From Escherichia fergusonii ATCC 35469 (GTDB taxonomy: Bacteria > Pseudomonadota > Gammaproteobacteria > Enterobacterales > Enterobacteriaceae), in NCBI RefSeq assembly GCF_000026225.1, contig NC_011740.1, positions 3,782,001 through 3,846,000 of the forward strand: a stretch of DNA of 64,000 nt. Direction: 5' to 3'. The notes under the pieces are model-generated. The model worked only from the letters and a program-made list of their open reading frames with translations. It was not told where the DNA came from and did not search any database. Made by a program: the position numbers and the translations under genes. Shown one piece after another: positions 24,231 through 34,066 of the stretch. Position 1 is the first letter of the stretch. Each line of letters begins with the position of its first letter.

Positions 24231-25477
24231 GCCCGCCTACGCCAGAGTAAAAATACTCCACAACAAAGAGAAAAATAGACGATATAGGTTGCCATGTAGG
24301 CCTGCGCCGCGCCCAGTGCGCCATGCGCGGGGATTAGCCAGTGGGCAAATACCATCAATAAAGTGAACTGGCTGACTTCCGCCAGAATATAAAACCGCAG
24401 TGACGCTTTGGCGATCACCAGATAACCAAAGACATAAGCGCCCACTTTTAATACATCGCCCACCAACTGCCAGGCAAAGAGATCGCGCATAGCGGTAAAT
24501 TTATTCGACAACAGCAGCCAGATAGCAAAATCACGCAGCAACCAGACGGTAAAACTCGCCACAGCTACCGCCGGTAAGACGAATTTCAGCGATTTAACCA
24601 CTTCCCGGGTGATATCGCGCTTTTCCGTTAGCCGCGACAACGTGGGCAGCAAATATACGCTGAACGATGCCGTAATAAATTGCAGGTAGGCATCGGAAAT
24701 ACTGCTCACCCCTTGCCAGATACCCACTTCATCCCAGCTATACTGCGCCGCCAACAGTTTACGCATCATGATGTACGCAACGGGCAAGGTCACCGACGTA
24801 ATCAACGCCATGAGCGTAAATTTGCTCAACTGCCCAGCCAGGCCGTTATCCCAGCTGGGTTTCAGATAGCTTAACGGGATGGCACCACGTTTGATCAACA
24901 TGATGACGGCAGGAATCACCACCAACGCGGGAATCAGCGCCAGCCCCAGCAATGCCCCTTCATAACCGCCCAAACGGTAACTGACATAATAAGCAATTAC
25001 GCCAATCAGGCTGCCGACAATCAGCGATAACGCATTACCTGCAGCATCGCGAAAGCCTTTCATCAGCGCCAGCAACAGGTTGCCCCAGGCGATCCCCATT
25101 TGCACCAGCGCCACTAAACGCACCAGCCCCACATAGTCGGTATTACCAAACAATCCCTGGCTAATTGGCGCTGCCGCCAGCACAAAAACCAGCGCCATCA
25201 GCGTAGAGAAGCCAAGCACCATCGCTGATGAAGTGCCGACCACGCGGCGCAGCTGCTGCGGATTATCATGGTACTGGGCAACGTATTTGGTTACGCCGTT
25301 AAAGATGCCTGCCCCAGCAAGCACACCGAGCACGGTAATCAACTGGCGGAAATTTGCCGCCAGCCCAAGCCCCGCCGGACCAAATGACACCGCCAGCAAC
25401 TTACCGACCAGTAACCCGGCACCAATCTTGACCAGTGTACTGGCCGCCGTCCATAAGGACGCTTTTGCCAACGACAT
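24227..25477 (-). CDS. wzxE: ECA lipid III flippase WzxE
   Basis: Moves undecaprenyl-PP-trisaccharide (ECA lipid III) across the inner membrane. 416 residues, twelve predicted transmembrane helices, MOP/PST superfamily (Wzx). The opening LAKASLWTAASTLVKIGAGLLVGKLLA is the typical first helix pair. It starts one base before the wecE stop region (wecE ends at 25479), indicating a tight operon. Confidence 0.95.
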   Translation of the reverse strand: MSLAKASLWTAASTLVKIGAGLLVGKLLAVSFGPAGLGLAANFRQLITVLGVLAGAGIFNGVTKYVAQYHDNPQQLRRVVGTSSAMVLGFSTLMALVFVLAAAPISQGLFGNTDYVGLVRLVALVQMGIAWGNLLLALMKGFRDAAGNALSLIVGSLIGVIAYYVSYRLGGYEGALLGLALIPALVVIPAVIMLIKRGAIPLSYLKPSWDNGLAGQLSKFTLMALITSVTLPVAYIMMRKLLAAQYSWDEVGIWQGVSSISDAYLQFITASFSVYLLPTLSRLTEKRDITREVVKSLKFVLPAVAVASFTVWLLRDFAIWLLLSNKFTAMRDLFAWQLVGDVLKVGAYVFGYLVIAKASLRFYILAEVSQFTLLMVFAHWLIPAHGALGAAQAYMATYIVYFSLCCGVFLLWRRRA

Positions 25478-25478
25478 A

Positions 25479-26609
25479 TCAGGAGAAGTAATTCAACAAG
25501 GTCGCAATTACCGTACGCTGATTGACGGGCGACAGGTTGTAGAACAGCGGCAGGCGCAGCAGGCGCTCGCTCTCTTTGGTGGTGTAGCGATCTTCACCGT
25601 GGAACTCACCAAAGCGTTCCCCCGCAGGGCAACCGTGCAGCGGAATATAATGGAACACCGCCATGATTTCCGCTTCTTTCAGAAAGTTAATCAACGCGCT
25701 CCGGTCATCAATATCCCGCAGTTTAATGTAGAACATATGCGCATTCTGCACGCAGCCATCCGGAATCGATGGTAGCTCGATACGCCCGGCTTTCGCCAGA
25801 GGCGCTAACGCATCGTAGTAGTTTTGCCACAGCGCCAGACGTTGCTGGTTGATACGATCCGCAGCTTCCAGTTGCGCCCACAGGTACGCGGCTTGCAGAT
25901 CGGACATCAAATAGCTGGAGCCAATATCGCGCCAGGTATATTTATCAACCTGACCACGGAAGAACTGGCTGCGGTTAGTCCCTTTTTCCCGGATGATTTC
26001 GGCTCGTTCGATCAATGCCTTATCGTTGATCAGCGTCGCGCCGCCTTCACCGCCCGCCGTGTAATTTTTGGTTTCATGGAAGCTAAAGCAGCCAATATGA
26101 CCAATGGTTCCCAGCGCACGCCCTTTGTAAGTGGACATCACGCCCTGAGCGGCATCTTCCACCACAAACAGGTTATACTTTTTCGCCAACGCCATAATGG
26201 TGTCCATTTCACAGGCCACGCCTGCGTAATGCACCGGCACGATAACGCGCGTTTTGTCGGTGATCGCCGCTTCAATCAGCGTTTCGTCGATATTCATGGT
26301 GTCCGGGCGAACATCCACAAAGACGATTTTCGCGCCACGCAGCACAAAGGCATTGGCGGTGGAGACAAAGGTGTAGCTCGGCATGATCACTTCATCGCCA
26401 GGCTGGATATCGAGCAGCAGCGCCGCCATCTCCAGAGAAGCGGTGCAGGACGGCGTCAACAGCACTTTGGCGCTGCCAAAACGTTGTTCCAGCCACTGCT
26501 GACAGCGACGGGTAAAACCGCCATCGCCACACAGTTTGCCGCTACCCATTGCCGACTGCATATAGTCGAGTTCGGTTCCCACCACCGGCGGTGCGTTAAA
26601 TGGAATCAT
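25479..26609 (-). CDS. wecE: dTDP-4-amino-4,6-dideoxygalactose transaminase WecE
   Basis: PLP-dependent DegT/DnrJ/EryC1 family aminotransferase of 376 residues. It makes TDP-4-amino-4,6-dideoxygalactose from TDP-4-keto-6-deoxyglucose using glutamate, for Fuc4NAc of ECA. PLP-binding parts: GDEVIMPSYTFVSTANA, VVEDAAQGV (Asp to PLP nitrogen) and SFHETKNYTAGGEGG (Schiff-base Lys). Its substrate comes from RffH and RffG; its product goes to WecD, whose gene is just upstream. Confidence 0.96.
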   Translation of the reverse strand: MIPFNAPPVVGTELDYMQSAMGSGKLCGDGGFTRRCQQWLEQRFGSAKVLLTPSCTASLEMAALLLDIQPGDEVIMPSYTFVSTANAFVLRGAKIVFVDVRPDTMNIDETLIEAAITDKTRVIVPVHYAGVACEMDTIMALAKKYNLFVVEDAAQGVMSTYKGRALGTIGHIGCFSFHETKNYTAGGEGGATLINDKALIERAEIIREKGTNRSQFFRGQVDKYTWRDIGSSYLMSDLQAAYLWAQLEAADRINQQRLALWQNYYDALAPLAKAGRIELPSIPDGCVQNAHMFYIKLRDIDDRSALINFLKEAEIMAVFHYIPLHGCPAGERFGEFHGEDRYTTKESERLLRLPLFYNLSPVNQRTVIATLLNYFS

Positions 26610-26613
26610 GTGA

Positions 26614-27288
26614 TCACCTGTATAACCAGTACGCGGTGCTTTCTACATTCGCACCACTTTGTATGTATCGTTTAAGCGCGGCGGTGTTGCCCATCTGGGT
26701 CGCCACCCGCAAAGTTGTTTTACCGCGAGCATACGCCCAGTTTAGCGCTGTTTGCATCAGCTCAGCACCTGCACCGCGTCCAGCCAGCAGGCCAATTCGC
26801 GCATCTGTCGCATTGAGTTCCCGTAAAGAGACATAGCCGCGAATATCGCCGGACGCCGAACGTAAAATGAGGCATTGATGATCAAAGGTGCCGCGCACGG
26901 CATTTTCAACCCACTGCGCATAAAAGCGACCGCTGGCGTCAGGCGCATACCACGGCGCACGAAAACGGCTTTGCGCAAATGCGGCGCTGGCTAACTGACG
27001 TAATGCGGGAATATCTGTCTCTTGTGCCACTTCTGCGCCGCTATCACTGACATTGTTCACGGGTAGCGCCAAATCAACTTCACCTTCAACCAGGCAGAAT
27101 CCCAGCTGTTGCAAGGCATCCAGCTCAACAGTATTTGATGCAGTAATTTTGGCCTGTACTCGTGACCACGGCGCTAAAGCGTCTGGCGTCAGGAGTGGCG
27201 CATCAGGAGTGATGCGCACGATAGCGCTGTTAACGCCAAAGAAGGCATTTTCCCAGGCTAGTGGTTCAATACTGGCGCGGACGGGCAC
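26614..27288 (-). CDS. wecD: dTDP-fucosamine acetyltransferase WecD
   Basis: GNAT-fold N-acetyltransferase of 224 residues that makes TDP-Fuc4NAc, the third ECA sugar donor. The C-terminal GNAT motif A is visible (ARIGLLAGRGAGAELMQTALNWA) with the acetyl-CoA pyrophosphate-binding GRGAG loop, followed by GNTAALKRYIQSGA. The start overlaps the 3' end of rffH by 23 bases, which couples the two genes. An alternative start further inside is possible but would remove the conserved N-terminal VRASIEPLAWE. Confidence 0.94.
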   Translation of the reverse strand: MPVRASIEPLAWENAFFGVNSAIVRITPDAPLLTPDALAPWSRVQAKITASNTVELDALQQLGFCLVEGEVDLALPVNNVSDSGAEVAQETDIPALRQLASAAFAQSRFRAPWYAPDASGRFYAQWVENAVRGTFDHQCLILRSASGDIRGYVSLRELNATDARIGLLAGRGAGAELMQTALNWAYARGKTTLRVATQMGNTAALKRYIQSGANVESTAYWLYR

Positions 27289-28147
27289 GGAGTAACTCCA
27301 GCAGATATTGGCCGTAGCCAGTTTTCGCTAATGAACTGGCAGCACGCTTCACACCTTCGTCATCGAGCCAGCCGTTACGCCAGGCAATCTCTTCCAGGCA
27401 GGCAATCTTAAAGCCCTGGCGTTTTTCCACCGTCTGTACAAAGGTACTGGCTTCAATCAGGCTGTCGTGTGTGCCGGTGTCCAGCCAGGCAAATCCGCGC
27501 CCGAGGAGTTCAACGGTCAGGTTGCCTGCCTCAAGGTACATCTGGTTGATGGAGGTAATCTCCAGTTCACCACGCTCCGACGGCTTCACCTGCTTTGCGT
27601 ACTCCACAACTTTACTGTCGTAGAAATAAAGCCCGGTCACCGCCCAGTTTGATTTTGGCTGTTTTGGCTTTTCTTCCAGAGAGATAGCGCGGAAATTGTC
27701 GTCAAACTCCACGACGCCAAAGCGTTCTGGATCCATTACCTGATAGCCAAATACCGTCGCCCCTTGCGTGCGCGCCGCAACATGGCGCAGCTTCGGACTG
27801 AAGCCCTGACCGAAGAAGATGTTATCGCCCAGCACCAGACAAGATGGCTCACCATTAAGGAAGGTTTCACCGATGATAAATGCCTGTGCAAGACCGTCCG
27901 GGCTGGGCTGTTCGGCATATTCCAGCTGGATACCGAACTCACTACCATCGCCCAGCAGGCGCTGGAAATAACCTTTATCTTCCGGCGTGGTGATGATGAG
28001 AATTTCGCGGATACCGGCCAGCATCAGCACCGACAGCGGATAGTAAATCATTGGCTTATCGTAAATCGGCAATAGTTGCTTCGATACGCCGCGCGTAATC
28101 GGATGCAATCGGGTGCCGGAACCGCCCGCCAGGATAATACCTTTCAT
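27266..28147 (-). CDS. rffH: Glucose-1-phosphate thymidylyltransferase 2
   Basis: Makes dTDP-glucose from glucose-1-phosphate and dTTP, the first step toward TDP-Fuc4NAc for ECA. 293 residues. Nucleotide-binding GGSGTRLHPIT at residues 8-18, then KPMIYYPLSVLMLAG and the Mg-binding GDNIFFGQGF. It is the RmlA2 paralogue; the RmlA1 copy would be in the O-antigen locus. Located between rffG and wecD. Confidence 0.96.
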   Translation of the reverse strand: MKGIILAGGSGTRLHPITRGVSKQLLPIYDKPMIYYPLSVLMLAGIREILIITTPEDKGYFQRLLGDGSEFGIQLEYAEQPSPDGLAQAFIIGETFLNGEPSCLVLGDNIFFGQGFSPKLRHVAARTQGATVFGYQVMDPERFGVVEFDDNFRAISLEEKPKQPKSNWAVTGLYFYDSKVVEYAKQVKPSERGELEITSINQMYLEAGNLTVELLGRGFAWLDTGTHDSLIEASTFVQTVEKRQGFKIACLEEIAWRNGWLDDEGVKRAASSLAKTGYGQYLLELLRARPRQY

Positions 28148-28165
28148 GTTTGCCTCCGCTGAGAA

Positions 28166-29233
28166 TTAGCCGTTCAGACCTAAACGCTCACCCTGATAGC
28201 TGCCGTCCTGCACCTGCTTCCACCAGCTTTCATTAGCCAGATACCACTGCACTGTTTTACGCATTCCACTTTCAAAGGTTTCCTGCGGCAGCCAGCCAAG
28301 TTCACGGGCAATTTTCGCAGCATCAATGGCATAGCGTAGGTCATGCCCTGGACGGTCAGCGACAAAGGTAATCAGATCGCGATAGTGCGCCACACCGTGC
28401 GGTTTATTCGGGGCCAGTTCTTCCAGCAGCTCGCAAATGGTTTCCACAACCTCGAGATTCTTACGCTCGTTGTGACCACCAATATTATAGGTTTCACCGA
28501 CTTTCCCGGTGGTCACCACGCAATACAGCGCGCGGGCATGATCTTCAACATATAACCAGTCACGGATTTGCTGCCCATTGCCATATACCGGCAGCGGTTT
28601 ACCCGCCAGCGCGTTGAGAATCATCAGCGGGATCAGCTTTTCAGGAAAGTGGTAAGGACCGTAGTTATTAGAGCAGTTGGTGATTAACGTCGGCAGGCCG
28701 TAGGTCCGCAGCCAGGCGCGCACCAGATGGTCGCTGCTGGCTTTTGAAGCAGAATAAGGGCTGCTCGGCGAATACGGCGTGGTTTCGGTGAAGAAATCAT
28801 CTGTGGAATGTAGGTCACCGTATACTTCATCGGTGGAGATATGATGAAAACGGAACGCCGATTTTTTGTCTTCTGCCAGCGCATTCCAGTAAGCCCGCGC
28901 CGCTTCAAGCAGTGTATAAGTCCCGACAATGTTGGTTTCGATAAACGCTGCCGGGCCGTCAATAGAACGGTCAACATGGCTTTCAGCTGCCAGATGCATG
29001 ACGCAGTCTGGCTGATGTTCTGTGAAAACACGCGCCAGTTCTGCCCGATCGCAGATATCAACTTTCTCAAAGGCAAAGCGATCGCTTTGCGCGACTGGTG
29101 CCAACGACATCAGGTTTCCGGCGTAAGTCAGCTTATCGACCACCACCACCGCATCGTTCGTCTCGTTGATGATATAACGCACCAGCGCCGAGCCAATAAA
29201 CCCGGCACCGCCTGTTATCAGAATCTTTCTCAT
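28166..29233 (-). CDS. rffG: dTDP-glucose 4,6-dehydratase 2
   Basis: Extended short-chain dehydrogenase of 355 residues that converts dTDP-glucose to dTDP-4-keto-6-deoxyglucose. NAD-binding TGGAGFIGSALV at residues 7-18. Catalytic Tyr-Lys in YSASKASSDH and the Thr-Asp-Glu triad in STDEVYGDL. RmlB2 paralogue of the rhamnose pathway enzyme. Its start codon overlaps the wecC stop by one base. Confidence 0.96.
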   Translation of the reverse strand: MRKILITGGAGFIGSALVRYIINETNDAVVVVDKLTYAGNLMSLAPVAQSDRFAFEKVDICDRAELARVFTEHQPDCVMHLAAESHVDRSIDGPAAFIETNIVGTYTLLEAARAYWNALAEDKKSAFRFHHISTDEVYGDLHSTDDFFTETTPYSPSSPYSASKASSDHLVRAWLRTYGLPTLITNCSNNYGPYHFPEKLIPLMILNALAGKPLPVYGNGQQIRDWLYVEDHARALYCVVTTGKVGETYNIGGHNERKNLEVVETICELLEELAPNKPHGVAHYRDLITFVADRPGHDLRYAIDAAKIARELGWLPQETFESGMRKTVQWYLANESWWKQVQDGSYQGERLGLNG

Positions 29234-30495
29234 TAGCGCCAGACTCCTTTGGCATCGACGACATACTGCTGATGAACGTTGTCGCCATTGATAACTTTGA
29301 ACTGACTATGATCGACCAACATCACCAGCACATCTGCCGTTGCCAGCGCCTCGTCAAGCTGCGCCAGAGTACAAAGCCCATTCAGTTTGTTCGGCAACTG
29401 GTGAATGTTAGGCTCAACAACCAGCGTTTCGCCGCTGTGCCACTGAGCGATCAATTCAGCGATTTCCATCGCCGGACTTTCGCGCAGGTCATCAATATTC
29501 GGTTTAAACGCCAGACCAAAACAGGCAATTTTCAGCTCACTGGCGCGTTTATCGGTAGCGGCCAGGCAGTCGGCAACCGCCGCTTTGACCTGATCAATCA
29601 CCCAGAACGGTTTGTGATCGTTCACTTCACGCGCGGTACGGATAAGCCGCGCCTGCTGCGGATTCTGTGCCACGATAAACCACGGATCAACAGCGATGCA
29701 GTGACCACCCACGCCAGGGCCAGGTTGAAGAATATTGACGCGTGGGTGGCGATTCGCCAGGCGAATCAGTTCCCAGACGTTAATCCCCTGATCGGCGCAA
29801 ATCAGCGACAGTTCGTTAGCAAAAGCGATATTCACATCGCGGAAGCTGTTCTCGGTGAGTTTACACATTTCCGCCGTCCGTGAGTTAGTGACGACACACT
29901 CACCTTCGAGGAAAATTTTGTACAGTTCGCTGGCACGGGCCGAACAAACCGGCGTCATACCACCAATCACGCGATCGTTTTTAATCAGCTCGACCATAAC
30001 CTGGCCCGGTAACACGCGTTCCGGGCAGTAAGCAATGTTGACGTCCGCTTGCTCGCCCACCTGCTGTGGGAAAGTCAGGTCCGGACGCATCTCTGCTAAC
30101 CATTCTGCCATCTTCTCGGTTGACCCCACCGGCGAGGTGGATTCAAGGATCACCAGCGCGCCTTTTTTCAGCACTGGCGCAATGGAGCGAGCAGCCGATT
30201 CAACGTAGGTCATATCTGGCTCATGATCGCCTTTAAACGGCGTGGGTACAGCAATCAGCCAGGCATCCGCTTCAACCGGCGTCGTGCTCGCTCGTAAAAA
30301 ACCGCCTTCTACGGCAGTTTTTACTACGCTCGCCAAATCAGGCTCGACGATATGGATTTCGCCACGATTGATGGTATCAACTGCGTGTTGGTTGATATCG
30401 ACACCAATCACCTGTTTTTGCCGTGAGGCAAACGCTGCCGCCGTTGGCAGCCCGATATAACCCAGTCCGATAACAGAAATGGTCGCAAAACTCAT
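29233..30495 (-). CDS. wecC: UDP-N-acetyl-D-mannosamine dehydrogenase WecC
   Basis: Oxidises UDP-ManNAc twice to UDP-ManNAcA, donor for WecG. UDP-glucose/GDP-mannose dehydrogenase family, 420 residues. NAD-binding VIGLGYIGLPTAAAFA near the N-terminus and the catalytic cysteine in GPGVGGHCIAVDPWF. Overlaps wecB by 4 bases; WecB makes its substrate. Confidence 0.97.
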   Translation of the reverse strand: MSFATISVIGLGYIGLPTAAAFASRQKQVIGVDINQHAVDTINRGEIHIVEPDLASVVKTAVEGGFLRASTTPVEADAWLIAVPTPFKGDHEPDMTYVESAARSIAPVLKKGALVILESTSPVGSTEKMAEWLAEMRPDLTFPQQVGEQADVNIAYCPERVLPGQVMVELIKNDRVIGGMTPVCSARASELYKIFLEGECVVTNSRTAEMCKLTENSFRDVNIAFANELSLICADQGINVWELIRLANRHPRVNILQPGPGVGGHCIAVDPWFIVAQNPQQARLIRTAREVNDHKPFWVIDQVKAAVADCLAATDKRASELKIACFGLAFKPNIDDLRESPAMEIAELIAQWHSGETLVVEPNIHQLPNKLNGLCTLAQLDEALATADVLVMLVDHSQFKVINGDNVHQQYVVDAKGVWR

Positions 30496-31622
30496 AGTGA
30501 TATCCGATTATTTTTTAACGCTTCCAGAATGCGAGAGCATGCCTGACCATCACCATACGGGTTATGGGCACGGCTCATAGTTTGATATTCGTTTTCATCT
30601 TTTAAAAGACGCGTCACTTCCTCGACAATTCGCTGCTTATCCGTGCCTACCAGACGCACCGTACCTGCCGTCACCGCTTCCGGACGCTCGGTGGTATCGC
30701 GCATCACCAGCACCGGTTTCCCCAGCGAAGGCGCTTCCTCCTGAATGCCGCCTGAGTCAGTCAAAATCAGCCAGGCGTGGTTCATCAGCCAGACAAACGG
30801 TAAATACTCCTGAGGATCGATCAGAATGACATTTTTCACGTGCCCCAGAATGCGATTGACCGGCTCTCTGACGTTCGGGTTGAGATGCACCGGATAGACA
30901 ATCTGGATGTCCTGGTGCGTGGTGGCGATGTCTGCCAGTGCATGGCAGATTTCTTCAAAACCACGACCAAAGCTCTCACGCCTGTGACCGGTCACCAGAA
31001 TCATCTTTTTATCAGGGTCGATAAACGGATAATTTGCCGCCAGTTCTGAACGCAGCGTATCGCTGCTCATCACCTGGTCACGCACCCATAACAGTGCATC
31101 AATAACGGTATTACCGGTAATGAAGATTCGGCTGTCAGCAACGTTTTCACGCAGCAAGTTTTGCCGGGAAGTTTCGGTTGGAGAGAAGTGATACATCGCC
31201 AGATGCCCGGTCAATGTACGGTTAGCCTCTTCCGGCCACGGCGAATAGAGATCGCCCGTGCGCAGACCAGCCTCAACGTGACCAACAGGAATACGCTGAT
31301 AAAACGCTGCCAGGCTGGTTGCCAGCGTCGTCGTCGTATCACCGTGAACCAGCACGACGTCTGGTTTGAATTCGGCAAGAATTGGTTTTAGCCCTTCCAG
31401 AATCCGACAGGTTATCTCTGTCAGGCCCTGTCCTGGCTGCATTATGTTGAGATCGTAGTCAGGTACAATGGAAAAGAGTTTCAGCACCTGATCGAGCATC
31501 TCCCGATGCTGCGCAGTGACGCAAACTTTAGCCTCAAAAAAAGGATCTTTTGCCAACGCATGCACCAACGGCGCCATCTTGATGGCTTCCGGGCGCGTAC
31601 CAAATACAGTCAGTACTTTCAC
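30492..31622 (-). CDS. wecB: UDP-N-acetylglucosamine 2-epimerase WecB
   Basis: Non-hydrolysing epimerase giving UDP-ManNAc from UDP-GlcNAc. 376 residues when started at the GTG at 31620-31622 (KVLTVFGTRPEAIKMAPLV follows), the K-12 start; an ATG 14 codons upstream would add a tail not seen in the family. Conserved HGDTTT, HVEAGLRTG and DSGGIQEEAPSLGKPVLVMR motifs line the active site. Also feeds ManNAc precursors used by capsule pathways in other strains. Confidence 0.96.
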   Translation of the reverse strand: MKVLTVFGTRPEAIKMAPLVHALAKDPFFEAKVCVTAQHREMLDQVLKLFSIVPDYDLNIMQPGQGLTEITCRILEGLKPILAEFKPDVVLVHGDTTTTLATSLAAFYQRIPVGHVEAGLRTGDLYSPWPEEANRTLTGHLAMYHFSPTETSRQNLLRENVADSRIFITGNTVIDALLWVRDQVMSSDTLRSELAANYPFIDPDKKMILVTGHRRESFGRGFEEICHALADIATTHQDIQIVYPVHLNPNVREPVNRILGHVKNVILIDPQEYLPFVWLMNHAWLILTDSGGIQEEAPSLGKPVLVMRDTTERPEAVTAGTVRLVGTDKQRIVEEVTRLLKDENEYQTMSRAHNPYGDGQACSRILEALKNNRISL

Positions 31623-31677
31623 ATCGATTCTCTTCGAATAAGCGGCGAGCGCCTTTGCGCTCACCGCAGCAGTGTTG

Positions 31678-32724
31678 CTATTTCGAGCAACGGCGGGTTA
31701 ATGCGACACCAGCCCCGATCAGACCCCCGACAATGCCCCACATAATCATCAGGAAGGCACGACGTGGGCTATCGCGTTTTACCGGTTCTTCCGGCGTACG
31801 CAAATAGCGATAGGTCTGAAAACGCGGATCCAGGGTTGGACCAACATTCAGGGTGTTTAACATGGCCCGATTCTGATCATAGTCGAGATCAAAGGCCGGA
31901 CCGACGGCCTGTAAATTTTCCAGTCGCGCCTGGAGCATCGGACGACCCAGTAAAAATAACTCAGAATCAGGCAGTTCCTCCGCTGGCACATCTGTCGCAC
32001 TGCGAGAGATGTTATGCTGCTCGGCAATTTTCAGCGCCTGTTCAATACTGTTCAACCGGCGGTCGTAGATGGCTTTCGCCACCTCTTCCTGACGCTTCAC
32101 CTGAGCTTTCATCTGGATGGTGCGCGCCGCCCATGCGCCTTTCAGCTCATCATTCAGATGGCTGGCTGCACGCTGGCTGGCAAAAGCAACATACTGACGT
32201 AACAGGTTATTAGCGTCAGGCGCAGTTTCGGCAATCAGCTTAACGCTGTCGTTGACCGCGCGAGTGAAGTCACCGGGAATAAACACGATATTGTTGATCA
32301 TTTCATCCAGCAACGCCGCATCGGCTTTGCTGTTCCCGACCATCCGCTGTTTGTAATAATCTGTCTGCAACCAGAAATCGCGGCGGGTATCCCACGAGGC
32401 CAGTTGCATAACAAACTCTTTATAGGCTTCGTCCATGACCGAAGGTTGGTCGACAGAAGCCATGTTTGAACGGACGTCGAGATTACGCAAAAATTGCTGC
32501 TGCGAGTAGTATCCCCCCAGCATATTCACTGTTGGACGATCAGTAATCGCCGTCGCGCTCCACTCCTGTCGGGCAAAAAAAGTATACGCCAGCGCGATTA
32601 ACGCAAACGCCAGCCCCATGCCAATAATCCACAGCTTCCCAGCCCACAAGGTACGAAACAACCCACGAATATCCAGTTCATTTTCAGCATTTTCGGCTGG
32701 TTTCCCAGGCATTGGTTGCGTCAT
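31678..32724 (-). CDS. wzzE: ECA chain-length regulator WzzE
   Basis: Polysaccharide co-polymerase class 1 protein of 348 residues, which sets ECA chain length and assists cyclic ECA formation. Two transmembrane helices (about residues 32-52 and 325-343) flank a long periplasmic coiled-coil domain. The proline-rich SPRRAFLMIMWGIVGGLIGAG segment at the second helix is the Wzz signature. It lies between wecA and wecB in the K-12 order. Confidence 0.95.
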   Translation of the reverse strand: MTQPMPGKPAENAENELDIRGLFRTLWAGKLWIIGMGLAFALIALAYTFFARQEWSATAITDRPTVNMLGGYYSQQQFLRNLDVRSNMASVDQPSVMDEAYKEFVMQLASWDTRRDFWLQTDYYKQRMVGNSKADAALLDEMINNIVFIPGDFTRAVNDSVKLIAETAPDANNLLRQYVAFASQRAASHLNDELKGAWAARTIQMKAQVKRQEEVAKAIYDRRLNSIEQALKIAEQHNISRSATDVPAEELPDSELFLLGRPMLQARLENLQAVGPAFDLDYDQNRAMLNTLNVGPTLDPRFQTYRYLRTPEEPVKRDSPRRAFLMIMWGIVGGLIGAGVALTRRCSK

Positions 32725-32735
32725 TACATCCTCAT

Positions 32736-33839
32736 TTATTTGGTTAAATTGGGGCTGCCACCACGATTTCTACGCAGTCTGCGTTTTACGCGCTTAATAA
32801 AGCGAGCAACTTTCCAGGCACGCTTAATGCAATATCCATAGAGGAAGAATGCTAGCAAAAAGAGCACCAGCATGACCCATTCCGGGACAAAATGAGAGTA
32901 TTCTGCCAGCACGCCAATAGAAGCGAGCAGTGCTGCGGCAAGGGTAATCAGCACAAATGCCTGGCGGGAAGTAAACCCGGCACGCATGATCAAATGGTGA
33001 ATATGCTGACGGTCAGGAGAGAATGGGCTCATGCCTTTACGCAGGCGACGGTACATAATCGCCACCATATCCATTAGCGGAATGGCGATAATCCATAATG
33101 CAGTAACCGGGCTTATTGGGTGCGTTTTTCCCTGAGTCGTTTCCAGCAGGATCCAGATAACGGTAAAACCAATCAGCGTACTGCCCGCATCACCCATAAA
33201 GACTTTGTAGCGGCGACCCAGGATACCAAGGTTAAGCATGATGTATGGCAGAATGGCGGCGATCATCGCAAAGCACCAGATTGCGAGGCTGGTTTGCCCG
33301 TCGAACCACAAAATCATCCCGATTGCTGCAAACGAGACGCAGGATAACCCGCCCAGCAAGCCATCAATGCCATCGACCATGTTGAACGCATTAATTGCCG
33401 CCCAGACGGCAAATAGCGTCAGGAAGTAACCAAACGGTCCGAGCACCATCTCCCAGGAGCCAAAGATATAACCCAGACTACTGAGATAAAGTTTGCCGAA
33501 CACCATCATAACAATGCCAACAGCGGCCTGTATGGTGGCACGGATTTTTACGCTGATATCAAAACGGTCATCCAGCGCGCCAATGAACACAAGCACACCG
33601 GCACAAGCGAGATAGAGAGATGCATGCGGAATATAGTAATCGACGATTCCGAACGTGAAGCAAATCCCTGCGTAAACCGAAATCCCCCCAACGAGAGGTA
33701 TCAATCCCTGGTGACGTTTGCGGAAGTTTGGTTTATCCACTAAACCGACTTTTTTTGCCACCTTACGGGCAAAAAACAGAAACAGTGTCGTGAATAAAAA
33801 AATACTGATGAGATCAGTACTCACTGTCAGTAAATTCAC
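32736..33839 (-). CDS. wecA: Undecaprenyl-phosphate GlcNAc-1-phosphate transferase WecA
   Basis: Starts ECA (and many O-antigens) by transferring GlcNAc-1-P to undecaprenyl phosphate. 367 residues, eleven predicted transmembrane helices. Cytoplasmic motifs of the PNPT family: GALDDRFDI (DD Mg site), NAFNMVDGIDGL, MGDAGSTLIG and the HIHH motif (DRQHIHHLIMRAG). First gene of the ECA operon. The start is preceded by a GAGAG ribosome site. Confidence 0.96.
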   Translation of the reverse strand: MNLLTVSTDLISIFLFTTLFLFFARKVAKKVGLVDKPNFRKRHQGLIPLVGGISVYAGICFTFGIVDYYIPHASLYLACAGVLVFIGALDDRFDISVKIRATIQAAVGIVMMVFGKLYLSSLGYIFGSWEMVLGPFGYFLTLFAVWAAINAFNMVDGIDGLLGGLSCVSFAAIGMILWFDGQTSLAIWCFAMIAAILPYIMLNLGILGRRYKVFMGDAGSTLIGFTVIWILLETTQGKTHPISPVTALWIIAIPLMDMVAIMYRRLRKGMSPFSPDRQHIHHLIMRAGFTSRQAFVLITLAAALLASIGVLAEYSHFVPEWVMLVLFLLAFFLYGYCIKRAWKVARFIKRVKRRLRRNRGGSPNLTK

Positions 33840-34023
33840 AATGCATGCTCTCAGAGAAAAATATTAGCAGAAGTATAACCACGAAGGCCTTTATTCAGAA
33901 GGGAAACTCTGCTCTGAACCCACCGACCTTGTGCAAAAAACAACCACGTGATTCGTGTTATGCGCAATAAACAAACATAACTCGTATTTGTTATAACGCC
34001 GTTAAGATTACAGATATAAAAGT

Positions 34024-34051
34024 AAAACGCCACGTAAATACGTGGCGTTTT
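34024..34051 (-). terminator. rho terminator hairpin
   Basis: ACGCCACGTA / TACGTGGCGT is a near-perfect inverted repeat flanked by A-runs on the left and T-runs on the right, so it can end transcription on either strand. It lies 16 bases beyond the rho stop codon. The wecA promoter must lie between it and 33840; I could not fix its -35/-10 with confidence. Confidence 0.85.
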
Positions 34052-34066
34052 TGGCATAAAACAAAT

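Noticed and set aside
33851..34057. 68-codon minus-strand frame between rho and wecA
   Set aside because: It begins inside the rho terminator hairpin, lacks a ribosome site and has no conserved motif.
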